Of a stretch of DNA of 64,000 nucleotides, positions 1 through 9,105 are shown piece after piece. Below the pieces are notes generated by a model. That model was not told the DNA's origin. It did no database searches and saw nothing but the letters and a program-made list of their open reading frames with translations. Position 1 is the first letter of the stretch. Each line of letters opens with the position of its first letter. A program made the position numbers and the translations under genes. Location: positions 558,001 through 622,000 of the forward strand of contig NZ_SDQD01000001.1 in NCBI RefSeq assembly GCF_004153685.1. Direction: 5' to 3'. Source of the stretch: Pollutimonas harenae. GTDB taxonomy: Bacteria; Pseudomonadota; Gammaproteobacteria; Burkholderiales; Burkholderiaceae_B.

Positions 1-799
1 CCAGAATTTCTTTGGGTGTGCCGGCAGGGGCATAAAGGCTATAGCTGGTGTAGACGTCGTCAAATTCATTCATGCCCAGCTCATGGAGCGTCGGCACGTC
101 GGGCCAGGCACTGGTTCTTTCTGTGCCGGTAATAGCGAGAGGACGTACTTTGCCCGACTGCACATAGGCGTTGGCGCTCAGGATGCTTGTGGTGCCAATA
201 GTGGTGACGCCGGCTGCCACATCTGCCATCAGCGGTGCACCGCCTTTATAAGACACGCTCACCATGCCCAGCTTGTTGTAATAGTCGAGCATATTGCCTA
301 CCAGGCGAGTCATATTTTCGGAGCTACCGTAGGCGAACTTGCTCTCGGGTTGATGTGCCAGCGTGACGAACTCTTTCATGCTTTTTGCCGGCAAATCACT
401 ATTCACCAGAAAAGCCAGCGGAGACCGTGCAACCATGGTGACACCCACAAAGTCCTTGAAAGTGTCGTAGGGGATATCTTTTTGGACCAAGGGGTTGATG
501 AGATGGCTATTGACCACCAGCACGTAGGTGTAGCCATCTGGCTTTGCCGTAGCCACCGTGCGGGTGCCAATAATGCCGTTGGCGCCAGGTTGATTTTCAA
601 CGATCACACTTTGCTTGAAGTGCTTGGTCAGGCGATCACTCAGATGACGGGCAATAGTGTCAGTGCCTCCCCCTGCCGAGTAAGGCACAATTAAGCGGAT
701 AGGCCTTTCGGGAAATGAAGCTGCCTGGGCCGCAGCCGAGCAGGTCAATGCCAAAGCTCCTAAACCACAAAGTATTTTGCGTCGTGTTCCATCCAACAT
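1..799 (-). CDS. Bug-family tripartite tricarboxylate transporter receptor, 3' end missing
   Basis: Reading the minus strand from the ATG at 799 gives an open frame to the window edge (about 266 codons), so the C-terminus is missing. It starts with a signal peptide (MLDGTRRKILCGLGALAL... ending SAAAQA), followed by the family's mature start FPERPIRLIVPYSAGGGTD and the motif VENQPGANGIIG. These are hallmarks of the periplasmic Bug/TctC solute receptors that bind carboxylates in Burkholderiales. A strong ribosome site AGGAGGATGAC sits just before the ATG. The gene is downstream of a GntR regulator on the same strand, which probably controls it. No TctA/TctB membrane genes are visible; many Bug receptors are orphans. 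Ligand unknown. Confidence 0.9.
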   Translation of the reverse strand, partial: MLDGTRRKILCGLGALALTCSAAAQAASFPERPIRLIVPYSAGGGTDTIARHLSDRLTKHFKQSVIVENQPGANGIIGTRTVATAKPDGYTYVLVVNSHLINPLVQKDIPYDTFKDFVGVTMVARSPLAFLVNSDLPAKSMKEFVTLAHQPESKFAYGSSENMTRLVGNMLDYYNKLGMVSVSYKGGAPLMADVAAGVTTIGTTSILSANAYVQSGKVRPLAITGTERTSAWPDVPTLHELGMNEFDDVYTSYSLYAPAGTPKEIL

Positions 800-882
800 G
801 TCATCCTCCTTTAGTTAAAAATAATTAGCTTGCCTGGTGACATGGGTTAAGAACCACAGGTGCACCGGACTCCTGCTTTCGT

Positions 883-1665
883 TCAGCTGGAGCTGGTTGG
901 TATGCTGCGCTCCAGTTCCATTTCGTATGAAAAAAGGTCGCCCGGATGAACACTCAACGACAATTCAACCAATCGCGACTGGCTGTCGTAGTATTCACGG
1001 TGTACCCACAGGCAAGGCGTATTGGGCTCTATCTTGAGCAGAGCCTCCATTTTTTGATCCGGTATGGCCGACCGTATGGTCTGTTTCACGCGGGTCGCTG
1101 CGACACCAAACTGTTGTTCGATCAAATCAAAAATCGATTGCTTGATGCGCCCTTGAACTCCCGCGATCGAGCGATAGTCGGGATGCACCCATACTTCGTG
1201 ATAAGAGATCGGAACATCGTAGTCACTGCTGTGGCGCAAGCCACTTACGAACAACCACTGCTGACCTTGATACGCAGCCAGGCAATCATTAGCCTTATCA
1301 GTGACTGTCTGGACGGTACGTTCAAGCACTTCCATCTGAGTATTGGCACTGAACTGGGTGAGGTCAGAAATTTGGCTGACGCTCAGCTGATAGCCCCGCC
1401 GAGGCTTTGTGGCGATAACAAGGGTTCCCAACCGTGGGGTTCGTTTGATCAGTCCAGCCCTAACCAAACGATCGAGCGCCATGCGCACGGTGTGCCTGCC
1501 TGCGCCAAACTGCGTACATAAGTCCATCTCCCGAGGCAGTTTGCTACCAACCGGATATCTCCCGCTCTCGATTTCGCTGGCCAGCGTACGTGCCAGATTC
1601 TGATGACGGGGGGCTGTTTCGCTCGGCAATAGAGGGTTGGGTGGGATGGAGGCTTTGGTGGGCAT
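883..1665 (-). CDS. GntR-family regulator (HutC/UTRA type)
   Basis: A 260-residue regulator with an N-terminal GntR winged helix at about residues 22-90 (GSKLPREMDLCTQFGAGRHT followed by VRMALDRLVRAGLI) and a C-terminal UTRA ligand domain at about 105-250 (for example the ISYHEVWVHPDY and TPCLWVHREYYDS stretches). HutC-type GntR proteins usually repress nearby uptake or catabolic genes and are released by a small effector. The neighbouring Bug receptor on the same strand is the obvious target. A perfect 16-bp palindrome lies 50 bp upstream of the start and would suit autoregulation. The effector is unknown. Confidence 0.9.
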   Translation of the reverse strand: MPTKASIPPNPLLPSETAPRHQNLARTLASEIESGRYPVGSKLPREMDLCTQFGAGRHTVRMALDRLVRAGLIKRTPRLGTLVIATKPRRGYQLSVSQISDLTQFSANTQMEVLERTVQTVTDKANDCLAAYQGQQWLFVSGLRHSSDYDVPISYHEVWVHPDYRSIAGVQGRIKQSIFDLIEQQFGVAATRVKQTIRSAIPDQKMEALLKIEPNTPCLWVHREYYDSQSRLVELSLSVHPGDLFSYEMELERSIPTSSS

Positions 1666-1714
1666 ATGAAAAGGACGGCGGGCTTGTTCAGGCTGAGGTT
1701 AAGTATATTTGTTC

Positions 1715-1730
1715 ATTTGTTCGAACAAAT
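1715..1730. promoter_or_regulatory. Palindromic operator candidate for the GntR regulator
   Basis: ATTTGTTCGAACAAAT is a perfect 16-bp inverted repeat in the AT-rich region upstream of the GntR gene. Size, symmetry and position are those expected of a GntR-dimer operator. That this protein binds it is inferred. Confidence 0.6.
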
Positions 1731-1786
1731 TATGATGTAAATCAATTCTAGCTGTCAACCAGTCGCTAACAATCACCATTCCTAAT

Positions 1787-2317
1787 ATGACGAAAGGCAT
1801 GCTGCCCCCCTGTGCTCAGGGGCAACCGATTATGACAAACAATGGGCCAAGACGGCGCCCATCACCTCGTGCCTGCACTTTCTTGTTGAGTCAATTTTTA
1901 GCACGCTGCCTGAACAGGCGCGAATCCTTTGCGTAGCCGTGGGAACCGGTGTAGAGCTGGCCTATCTTGCCTGTAAGCATCCGGCCTGGCCGGTTTACTG
2001 CGGTAGAACCTTCTGGACCCATGCTAGAGGTTTGTCACACACGCGCAAAGACCGAGGGGTTCGCTGAGCGTTGTCATTTTCATGAAGGCTATCTTGATTC
2101 ACTGCCTGACACATCCCTACACGACACCGCCATATGCTTTTTAGTGTCGCAGTTCATCCTCGACCCTCGCGCACGCACCGACTTCTTTCAACAAATACGG
2201 GTTGATGCTGGAGCCTCGGTTGTCGATGCCATTTTAAGTATTTCTCCTAAATTACAGCCGGAATTTTATCGTCCACATGGCTGTAAAGCCTCATCGGGCT
2301 ACCAGGTAACCGGCTAG
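1787..2317 (+). pseudogene. Class I SAM methyltransferase remnant, frameshifted
   Basis: Three reading frames must be joined to recover one protein. An ATG at 1787 opens a short frame. A second frame from about 1815 encodes YDKQWAKTAPITSCLHFLVE and the SAM motif region ILCVAVGTGVELAYLACKHP. Near base 1989 the reading shifts by one, in a run of C and G, into FTAVEPSGPMLEVCHTRA and later SLPDTSLHDTAICFLVSQFI. Together they resemble a type-11/25 methyltransferase (normally about 220-240 residues) lacking its C-terminus. The two shifts and early stop argue for a decayed gene. Sequencing error cannot be excluded for a single shift but is less likely for two plus truncation. Confidence 0.75.
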
Positions 2318-2445
2318 CTATGTGGTGATGAACCACTCTATTAACGGGTGCTTGGCGAACAACTAGACAGAAACACATTACAGCGCTTGTGCAACTCGAA
2401 CAATGCAGCACAATCGTAATGCCCGACAGCTCGCTAGGACCATAA

Positions 2446-3306
2446 TTAATTAGCAATCTGCTCGATGAATGCCCGTAGCAAGGTGGCTACCTCTTGCGAA
2501 TGTGTCTCTAGGGCAAAATGTCCCGCCTCGAGAAGATGCACCTGGGCATCGGGCAGATCCTTCGTGTAAGCGTAGGCACCTGCAGGCACAAACGCTGGGT
2601 CATGGCGTCCCCACACGGCAAGCAACGGTGGGCGATAGTCACGAAAATAAGACTGGAACGCCGGATACAGCGCCACGTTGCTGCGATAGTCAAGAATCAG
2701 ATCGAGCTGAACCTCCTGCGCACCTGGCCTCGCCATGTAGGCGATGTCCAATTCATAGCCGTCAGGCGACAGGGCTCCTGGCGCGGAGCCAGTGCCGTAT
2801 TGCCAGTCTCGTATGGTGTCCGGCAAGAGCGATTCCCGGCAAGCTTCCCGGTTTTCTAGACTCGGCTCGCGCCAGTATGCTTCCCAAGGCCCCCATTGAT
2901 CGCTAAATCCTTCGACATAGGCGTTACCGTTTTGCGAGATGATTGCGCTTATTCGTTCAGGATTGCGCATGGCCAGCCGCAGTCCTACCGGAGCACCGTA
3001 GTCGAAAACGTACAACGCATATCGCTCCAGCGACATGGCTTTAGCGAAGTCCTCAATCACGTTCGCAAGATTGTCGAATGTATATTCAAACACCCCGCGA
3101 GATGGCGACTTTGTCTGGCCGAATCCAGGCAAATCCGGTGCAATCAACCTGAAGCGATCGGCGAGTAAAGGAATGAGGTCGCGAAACATGTGACTGGCGC
3201 TCGGGAAACCATGCAACAGCAGTATCACAGGCGCGTCTCTGGGCCCAGCCTCGCGGTAAAAGACCTCAACATCATCGATTTGCAGAAACTCGTAACGTAT
3301 TTTCAT
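2446..3306 (-). CDS. Alpha/beta hydrolase with Asp nucleophile (epoxide hydrolase/dehalogenase type)
   Basis: A 286-residue alpha/beta-hydrolase. The oxyanion motif HGFPSASHMFR is at residues 32-42. The nucleophile elbow reads FDYGAPVG at 101-108, with Asp102 where esterases have Ser, and the catalytic His is probably His263 in GHFALE. An Asp nucleophile is typical of epoxide hydrolases, haloalkane dehalogenases and fluoroacetate dehalogenases, so ester hydrolysis is unlikely. No signal peptide, so probably cytoplasmic. It is a single gene, divergent from the oxidoreductase unit that begins at 3884, with one copy of the repeated intergenic element between them. Exact substrate cannot be assigned. 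Confidence 0.85.
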   Translation of the reverse strand: MKIRYEFLQIDDVEVFYREAGPRDAPVILLLHGFPSASHMFRDLIPLLADRFRLIAPDLPGFGQTKSPSRGVFEYTFDNLANVIEDFAKAMSLERYALYVFDYGAPVGLRLAMRNPERISAIISQNGNAYVEGFSDQWGPWEAYWREPSLENREACRESLLPDTIRDWQYGTGSAPGALSPDGYELDIAYMARPGAQEVQLDLILDYRSNVALYPAFQSYFRDYRPPLLAVWGRHDPAFVPAGAYAYTKDLPDAQVHLLEAGHFALETHSQEVATLLRAFIEQIAN

Positions 3307-3883
3307 CGGATTATCCTCTCGCTTTTAGGGAACATCTACTCAACTTAGCCGCTTGGTAACAACGGTCTATTTGCTGTGAGAGCACAGCCGACTCGCTGGT
3401 TCAGAACCAATAGCGGAATGCGCGATCCGAGACTTTGCGGCTATTCGTGTCAGTTCATTGTCACGGTGCTATGCCACTTGATATTGGATGGCTATCTGAA
3501 GTTGGAATGATTGTGTGATGCACAGTGCCCGATGACTATGTAGTGATCACGCTTGACAAACTTGCGCTATCCCTTTAATCGCAGGGATCTTCCATAAAAG
3601 CAAGGCTGTTCAATCATCAGATTGCCGTGCGCAAGATACTGATATCACCGTTATAGCGATAGCGTGACTGAGGCCACCATCTTCTGTGACACAGATACGC
3701 GGTGGAGCGTATGACTTGGGGCTTGCTCTATTCAGAAGAATGGCTTCACTGCAATACGCACTCCATCAACAACCACCGTCAACTCAGCACTTTTGCCGCA
3801 ATTATCGGGAAAGAGCTCGAACTTTTTTAGCCCAACATATCGAGAATTTTCGATAGTCAATTTTTTCGAAGGGAGAATATCCA
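3307..3883. other. 577-bp divergent intergenic region
   Basis: No convincing coding sequence in any frame. It separates the minus-strand hydrolase from the plus-strand MDR gene and contains copy A of the repeat family at 3575-3675. A TTGACA hexamer at 3553-3558, with a TTAATC 16 bp further on, could be a promoter but this pair is not conserved in the other copies. From 3690 to 3870 I see nothing recognisable apart from a ribosome site before 3884. Confidence 0.6.
3575..3675 (+). repeat. Repeat family copy A, upstream of MDR/ABM unit
   Basis: Copy A of a family of five. It starts TTAATCGCAGGGATCTTCC, contains CATAAAAGCAAGGCTGTTC, and ends with AGCGTGACTGAGGCC, which also closes copy D as AGCGTGAAGGCC. 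It lies about 210 bp before the start of the quinone-oxidoreductase-like gene and reads in the same direction. Function inferred to be cis-regulatory. Confidence 0.8.
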
Positions 3884-4873
<990 letters not shown>

Positions 4874-4900
4874 CGTTTCTATTCATTCATAAGGAAAGTC

Positions 4901-5266
4901 ATGATTTATGAGATCGCTCTACTCCCCGTTCAGAGAAAGCACATCGACTCCTTCAAACGTGCTTTTGCCGAGGTCGCACCTTTGCTGAGGCGCGCGAAAG
5001 GTTACGGTGGCCACTTCCTCGCGCAAGGTATCGAAACGCCTCAGCAATTCAATCTCATCGTGCGATGGCAATCACTCGAGGATCACACACCGAGCTTCGA
5101 AGAAAGCGAAGACCATCGCAGGTTCATGATGGGCTTACAGGAATATTTTTCGGAAGAACCGACTGTCTATCATATTGAAGGATCGGAGATGCCAGCGGAT
5201 GAACATGATGGAAAGGATAGCGCTGTTGGCATGGGTAGCTGTGATGCCTTGAATTTTTGTCCTTGA
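4901..5266 (+). CDS. ABM-fold (antibiotic biosynthesis monooxygenase-like) protein
   Basis: 121 residues. The N-terminal 95 have the ferredoxin-like ABM pattern: a first strand YEIALLPVQRKHIDSFKRAF, then YGGHFLAQGIETPQQFNLIVRW, then HRRFMMGLQEYFSEEPTVYH. Such small proteins dimerise and often act on quinols or reactive intermediates, or have no known activity. The last 25 residues (after GSEMPADEHDG) look disordered and may be a non-conserved tail. It follows the MDR gene closely and is probably co-transcribed with it. Function otherwise unassigned. Confidence 0.75.
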   Translation: MIYEIALLPVQRKHIDSFKRAFAEVAPLLRRAKGYGGHFLAQGIETPQQFNLIVRWQSLEDHTPSFEESEDHRRFMMGLQEYFSEEPTVYHIEGSEMPADEHDGKDSAVGMGSCDALNFCP

Positions 5267-5267
5267 A

Positions 5268-5362
5268 CGCTTGGACAAACCTATTAACCGCAGAAGTCTT
5301 CCATAAAAGTAAGCCTGCCCAATTAATGGATAGCTGTATTCGAGATACTGGGGCCGCCGTGG
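5268..5362 (+). repeat. Repeat family copy B, upstream of DUF4148/porin unit
   Basis: Copy B. It reads GCTTGGACAAACCTATTAACC, then GCAGAAGTCTTCCATAAAAG, CCTGCCCAATTAATGGATAG and CGAGATACTGGGGCCGCCGT. It shares its left flank (CTTG.AC..CCTATTAACCGCAG) with copy D. It starts immediately after the ABM-fold gene and ends about 95 bp before the DUF4148 gene. Confidence 0.85.
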
Positions 5363-5457
5363 TCAACCGATTGTCGATGCACTGGTGGCGGCAACTAGCC
5401 CAAACCACAACATTCCAGGTTGGTTCAACCAACCCATTTAACTAAAGGATAGTCATC

Positions 5458-5925
5458 ATGACACACACTAAAGTTTCTACTATTGTTTGCGCATTCTCCG
5501 CTGTATTCGTTGGTCAGGCCATTGCCTCCAACGACTCCGTGGTTACTCGCGCGCAAGTCAAGGCCGAACTGGCTGAAGCGATTCGCACCGGAAACATCGT
5601 CACTGGCGAAAGCAGCGCCAAGTTGAATGAGCAGTTTCCTCATCTATACCCTCAGCAAGCGGCTGCTTCGAACGTAACGCGTGCCCAGGTCAAGGCCGAG
5701 CTGGCCGAAGCGATTCGCACCGGAAACATCGTCACTGGCGAAAGCAGCGCCAAGTTGAATGAACAGTTTCCTCATCTATACCCTCAGCAAGCGGCTGCTT
5801 CGAACGTAACGCGTGCCCAGGTCAAGGCCGAATTGGCCGAAGCGATTCGCACCGGAAACATGGTAGAGGGTGAGAGCGGCGTAAAGCTGAATGAAATGTA
5901 CCCTGGCAAATATCCGACGCAATAG
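5458..5925 (+). CDS. DUF4148 secreted protein with three tandem repeats
   Basis: 155 residues: a signal peptide (MTHTKVSTIVCAFSAVFVGQ, cleaved near AIAS/N) and three copies of a DUF4148 motif of about 40 residues, VTRAQVKAELAEAIRTGN followed by a Y/FP..YPQ ending. DUF4148 proteins are small, usually single-motif periplasmic proteins common in Burkholderiales, of unknown function; three nearly identical motifs in one protein is unusual. A ribosome site (AAAGGATAGTCATC) precedes the ATG. It is followed by a porin gene, so both may be envelope partners of the same transcription unit, preceded by repeat copy B. Confidence 0.85.
   Translation: MTHTKVSTIVCAFSAVFVGQAIASNDSVVTRAQVKAELAEAIRTGNIVTGESSAKLNEQFPHLYPQQAAASNVTRAQVKAELAEAIRTGNIVTGESSAKLNEQFPHLYPQQAAASNVTRAQVKAELAEAIRTGNMVEGESGVKLNEMYPGKYPTQ
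5542..5925 (+). repeat. In-frame tandem repeat, 132-bp unit, 2.9 copies
   Basis: Units start at 5542, 5674 and 5806. Unit 2 matches unit 3 almost exactly in its first third but matches unit 1 almost exactly in the rest, which is the pattern left by unequal crossing-over between unit 1 and a unit-3-like ancestor. The third unit lacks the five-residue linker AAASN and diverges after TGN. Confidence 0.9.
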
Positions 5926-6092
5926 CCGACGATCATGGCGACAGGCAAGCGGGGCGAGGCCGAATAGGCCTGGAAAGTCCGAACGGGCAACGTGTTGGTT
6001 GGTGACTGCTTTGCAACATAAAGTGGCTGGCACGAGCCCGAACAGAGATGCATTCCAGCCTCAATAGTGATGAGCATTTGGGGGCTTTCGAG

Positions 6093-7205
6093 ATGTACAA
6101 GGCATTAGCGGCAATCACAATGATGGCCGAACTCGGCGCTGTGAGTGGCGCACAAGCTGAGACATACCTGACGCTATATGGCATGGTAGATAGTGGCTAT
6201 GGCTATCAGAGTTACAGGTACACCCGGGATAGCTTAGATGTGCGTGCCTCGAAATCAGGCGTGCGCGATGGTGTTATTGGGGCCAGCCGTTTTGGCTTCA
6301 AAGGTTCGGAAGATCTGGGTTACGGTGTTAGCGCAATCTTCCAGCTGGAGCAGCAGTTTAACCTTAGTACCGGAATGGCTCCTTCCGGAAACTATCAATT
6401 TCAGCGGCAAGCCTATGTTGGCCTTACTAGTGATAAGTGGGGAACGCTTACGCTGGGTCGTCAGTACTCCGTCGGTGCCGCAACCACCGTAACCCCTAAC
6501 GGCTGGCAGCTAGGCAAGATGAATAGGGTTTTCGGTTCTACCGGCGTGGCAGCTGGCAATCGTGTTGATGACTCCATTAAGTACGCCACACCTACTGTAG
6601 CTGGCCTACAAGCGATTCTGTTATACAGCCCCAGGGATAAAGGCACAATGAATCGCCAGACTGGGAGCCCGGTTGGGGAGCATGCCTCTAGAATATCAAC
6701 GGGCCTGATTTACTCTAATGGGGCTTTCGATGCGGGTGGTAGTTATGACCGTCAGGGGGGCACCGGCCATAAGTCTATAAGCAATTGGCAAATTAACTTT
6801 TCTTATGACTTTAAGGTTTTCAAATTTGGACTGGCTTATGGTCAAGATCGCGGTGGAAAGATCGGTTGGGTTGGCCGAAGTTCTAGTTATATTCCAGCCG
6901 CACATCTACCCGGGCGAGCAAGTCTTGACGATCGCTTCAAATCTCATAATTATCATATTGGCTTGAGTGCGCCCATAGGTAGTGGCCTTCTCTATGTGGG
7001 TTGGAATTACTCCGCGTCCAACATGGACGATCCTGACAAATGGGGTGATGGCGCGGGCAATATCAGTACTTATCAAATTAACTATAAGTACTCTCTATCA
7101 AAGCGGACTTGGTTATACGCATACGGTTCGTATGGGAAAAACCTGGGATATGTGAAAGCCTTGAAAGGGACGGAGGTTGGTATTGGTGTACAGCACAAGT
7201 TTTAA
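6093..7205 (+). CDS. Gram-negative trimeric porin (OmpC/Burkholderiales type)
   Basis: From the ATG at 6093 the product is about 370 residues with a signal peptide (MYKALAAITMMAELGAVSGA, cut before ETYLTLYG). The first strand TLYGMVDSGYGYQ, the motifs GSEDLGYGVSAIFQLEQQF and LTLGRQYS, and the C-terminal signature ending in phenylalanine (GIGVQHKF) define the 16-strand porin_4 family. A frame-extending start exists at 6048 but it would bury the signal peptide, so 6093 is preferred despite a weak ribosome site. It allows passage of small hydrophilic solutes through the outer membrane. Located after DUF4148, before the ThDP enzyme unit. Confidence 0.92.
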   Translation: MYKALAAITMMAELGAVSGAQAETYLTLYGMVDSGYGYQSYRYTRDSLDVRASKSGVRDGVIGASRFGFKGSEDLGYGVSAIFQLEQQFNLSTGMAPSGNYQFQRQAYVGLTSDKWGTLTLGRQYSVGAATTVTPNGWQLGKMNRVFGSTGVAAGNRVDDSIKYATPTVAGLQAILLYSPRDKGTMNRQTGSPVGEHASRISTGLIYSNGAFDAGGSYDRQGGTGHKSISNWQINFSYDFKVFKFGLAYGQDRGGKIGWVGRSSSYIPAAHLPGRASLDDRFKSHNYHIGLSAPIGSGLLYVGWNYSASNMDDPDKWGDGAGNISTYQINYKYSLSKRTWLYAYGSYGKNLGYVKALKGTEVGIGVQHKF

Positions 7206-7241
7206 CTGACCGTGACCCGTACTCCGCTAAGCGACGATACG

Positions 7242-7317
7242 TTAGCCGCATAGATCTTCCATAACAGCAGATCCGTCCAATTAGTGAGTGATCTTTTACG
7301 AGATAGTGATGTCGCCA
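7242..7317 (+). repeat. Repeat family copy C, upstream of ThDP enzyme/ALDH unit
   Basis: Copy C: TTAGCCGCATAGATCTTCC, ATAACAGCAGATCCGTCCAA and TTTTACGAGATAGTGATGTC. It begins 37 bp after the porin stop and ends about 85 bp before the ThDP enzyme start, same orientation as the gene. Confidence 0.82.
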
Positions 7318-7402
7318 GCCCTAGCCTGAGAGTCAACGAACGCTTCGACCGTCTTCAAAGGCACATTTCCGATTTGCTGGCCTACGCAGGAGTACCCGCA
7401 TC

Positions 7403-9049
7403 ATGACTAAAGCATCCGATCTGTTCATCCAGTGCCTGGAGGAGGAAGGGGTGGAGTATATCTTTGGGGTTCCCGGCGAGGAGAATCTCGACATGCTCGA
7501 CAGCCTTAGCCGGGCATCCAGGATACAGCTGATCCTTACCCGGCATGAGCAGGGCGCAGGCTTCATGGCCGCGACTTATGGTCGGCATACGGGCAAGGCC
7601 GGAGTGTGCATGGCGACGTTGGGGCCGGGCGCGACCAACTTGGTCACTGCCGCCGCCTATGCGCAGCTTGGCGGCATGCCGATCCTGATGGTCACTGGAC
7701 AAAAACCGATTAAGAAATCAAAGCAAGGCCGTTTCCAGATTCTTGATGTGGTTGGCATGATGAGACCGTTGACGAAGTTTACTCATCAGCTCGCCAGCGC
7801 TGACAACATCCCCAGCCGGGTGCGCGAGGCTTTCCGGCTCGCCGAAGAGGAGAAGCCTGGCGCGACGCATATCGAGTTTCCCGAGGATGTCGCCAACGAG
7901 GAGACCAAATCGGTGTCATTCAGTCGCGGCCACACACGGCGGCCCAATGCCGATGTGAAGTCGGTACGCGCTGCAGTGCATGCGCTTGAAAGCGCCAAAT
8001 CTCCGATCCTGGTGATTGGCGCAGGTGCCAACCGCACCGTGACCTGCCGGATGCTGCTCCAGTTCATCGAGAAGACTGGCATTCCGTTCCTTACCACTCA
8101 GCTTGGAAAGGGCGTGATCGACGAACGTCACCCCAGGTTTGTCGGCTGCGCAGCCCTATCGGCAGGCGACTTTGTCCATCGTGCGGTTGAGGCCGCTGAC
8201 TTGATCGTCAATATTGGCCATGATGTGATTGAAAAACCGCCGTTCTTCATGCAGGTGGGCGGCACGCAGGTAATCCATATCTCGTCCAGGACAGCCGAGG
8301 TTGACCCGGTCTACTTCCCTCAGATCGAGGTTGTCGGGGACATCGCCAACGCGATCTGGCAGATCAAGCAGGATATCGTCCCCAATGGCGGCTGGCGGTT
8401 CGATGCAATGCTGACGGCGCGCAAGGGTGAGGTCGCCCACATTACGTCGATCTCGAGCGACGCTCGCTTCCCAATCTTTCCACCCTATCTGGTCGATCAG
8501 GTTCGCACTGCAATGCCCCACGACGGTATCATCTGCCTCGACAATGGGGTGTACAAGATCTGGTTCGCCCGCAGCTATACGGCTTACCGCCCTAACACTG
8601 TGCTGCTCGACAATGCGCTCGCCACCATGGGTGCGGGCCTGCCTTCGGCCATTGCCTCGGCGATGGTCTACCCCAGCCGTAAGGTTATGGCGATCTGCGG
8701 TGATGGCGGCTTCATGATGAACAGTCAGGAGATGGAGACTGCTGTTCGCTTGAAGCTCAACCTCACCGTGCTGATCCTTAACGACAACAGCTACGGCATG
8801 ATCCGCTGGAAACAGGCAGACATGGGCTTCAAGGATTGGGGACTAACGTATGGCAACCCCGATTTCGTTAAGTACGCGCAGAGCTATGGAGCATTTGGTC
8901 ATCGCGTTGAAAGCGCCGAACATCTCGTGCAGCTGCTCGTGCATACCCGCGACACACCAGGTGTCCATCTGATTGATTGTCCGGTTGATTATTCGGAGAA
9001 TGATCAGATCCTCAACATCGACATCAAAAGGCTGTCGAGAGAATTGTAA
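7403..9049 (+). CDS. Acetolactate synthase large-subunit-like ThDP enzyme
   Basis: 548 residues with the three-domain layout of ThDP decarboxylases: N-terminal PYR domain with GVPGEENLDMLDSL and the catalytic Glu49 (TRHEQGAGFMA), a central domain (GIPFLTTQLGKGVID), and a C-terminal PP domain with the metal/ThDP motif GDGGFMMNSQEMETA...LNDNSYG. It resembles IlvB/AlsS-type acetolactate synthases, but no ilvN-like small subunit follows. The partner is instead an aldehyde dehydrogenase, starting 56 bp downstream. A catabolic acyloin-forming or C-C cleaving decarboxylase is therefore possible. Codon use (many GCC, GTC, ATC, GAG) differs from the porin upstream and suggests a separate origin. Confidence 0.85.
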   Translation: MTKASDLFIQCLEEEGVEYIFGVPGEENLDMLDSLSRASRIQLILTRHEQGAGFMAATYGRHTGKAGVCMATLGPGATNLVTAAAYAQLGGMPILMVTGQKPIKKSKQGRFQILDVVGMMRPLTKFTHQLASADNIPSRVREAFRLAEEEKPGATHIEFPEDVANEETKSVSFSRGHTRRPNADVKSVRAAVHALESAKSPILVIGAGANRTVTCRMLLQFIEKTGIPFLTTQLGKGVIDERHPRFVGCAALSAGDFVHRAVEAADLIVNIGHDVIEKPPFFMQVGGTQVIHISSRTAEVDPVYFPQIEVVGDIANAIWQIKQDIVPNGGWRFDAMLTARKGEVAHITSISSDARFPIFPPYLVDQVRTAMPHDGIICLDNGVYKIWFARSYTAYRPNTVLLDNALATMGAGLPSAIASAMVYPSRKVMAICGDGGFMMNSQEMETAVRLKLNLTVLILNDNSYGMIRWKQADMGFKDWGLTYGNPDFVKYAQSYGAFGHRVESAEHLVQLLVHTRDTPGVHLIDCPVDYSENDQILNIDIKRLSREL

Positions 9050-9105
9050 TGGTTGTTCCGTTCACCGGTTTGGCCGGAAAACGGGGTGCGATCGAGGAGT
9101 TTTTT

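Noticed and set aside
5940-6010. GGAAAGTCCG string resembling part of RNase P RNA
   Set aside because: Only a short match; none of the flanking conserved helices or the length of RNase P RNA are present between the DUF4148 and porin genes.
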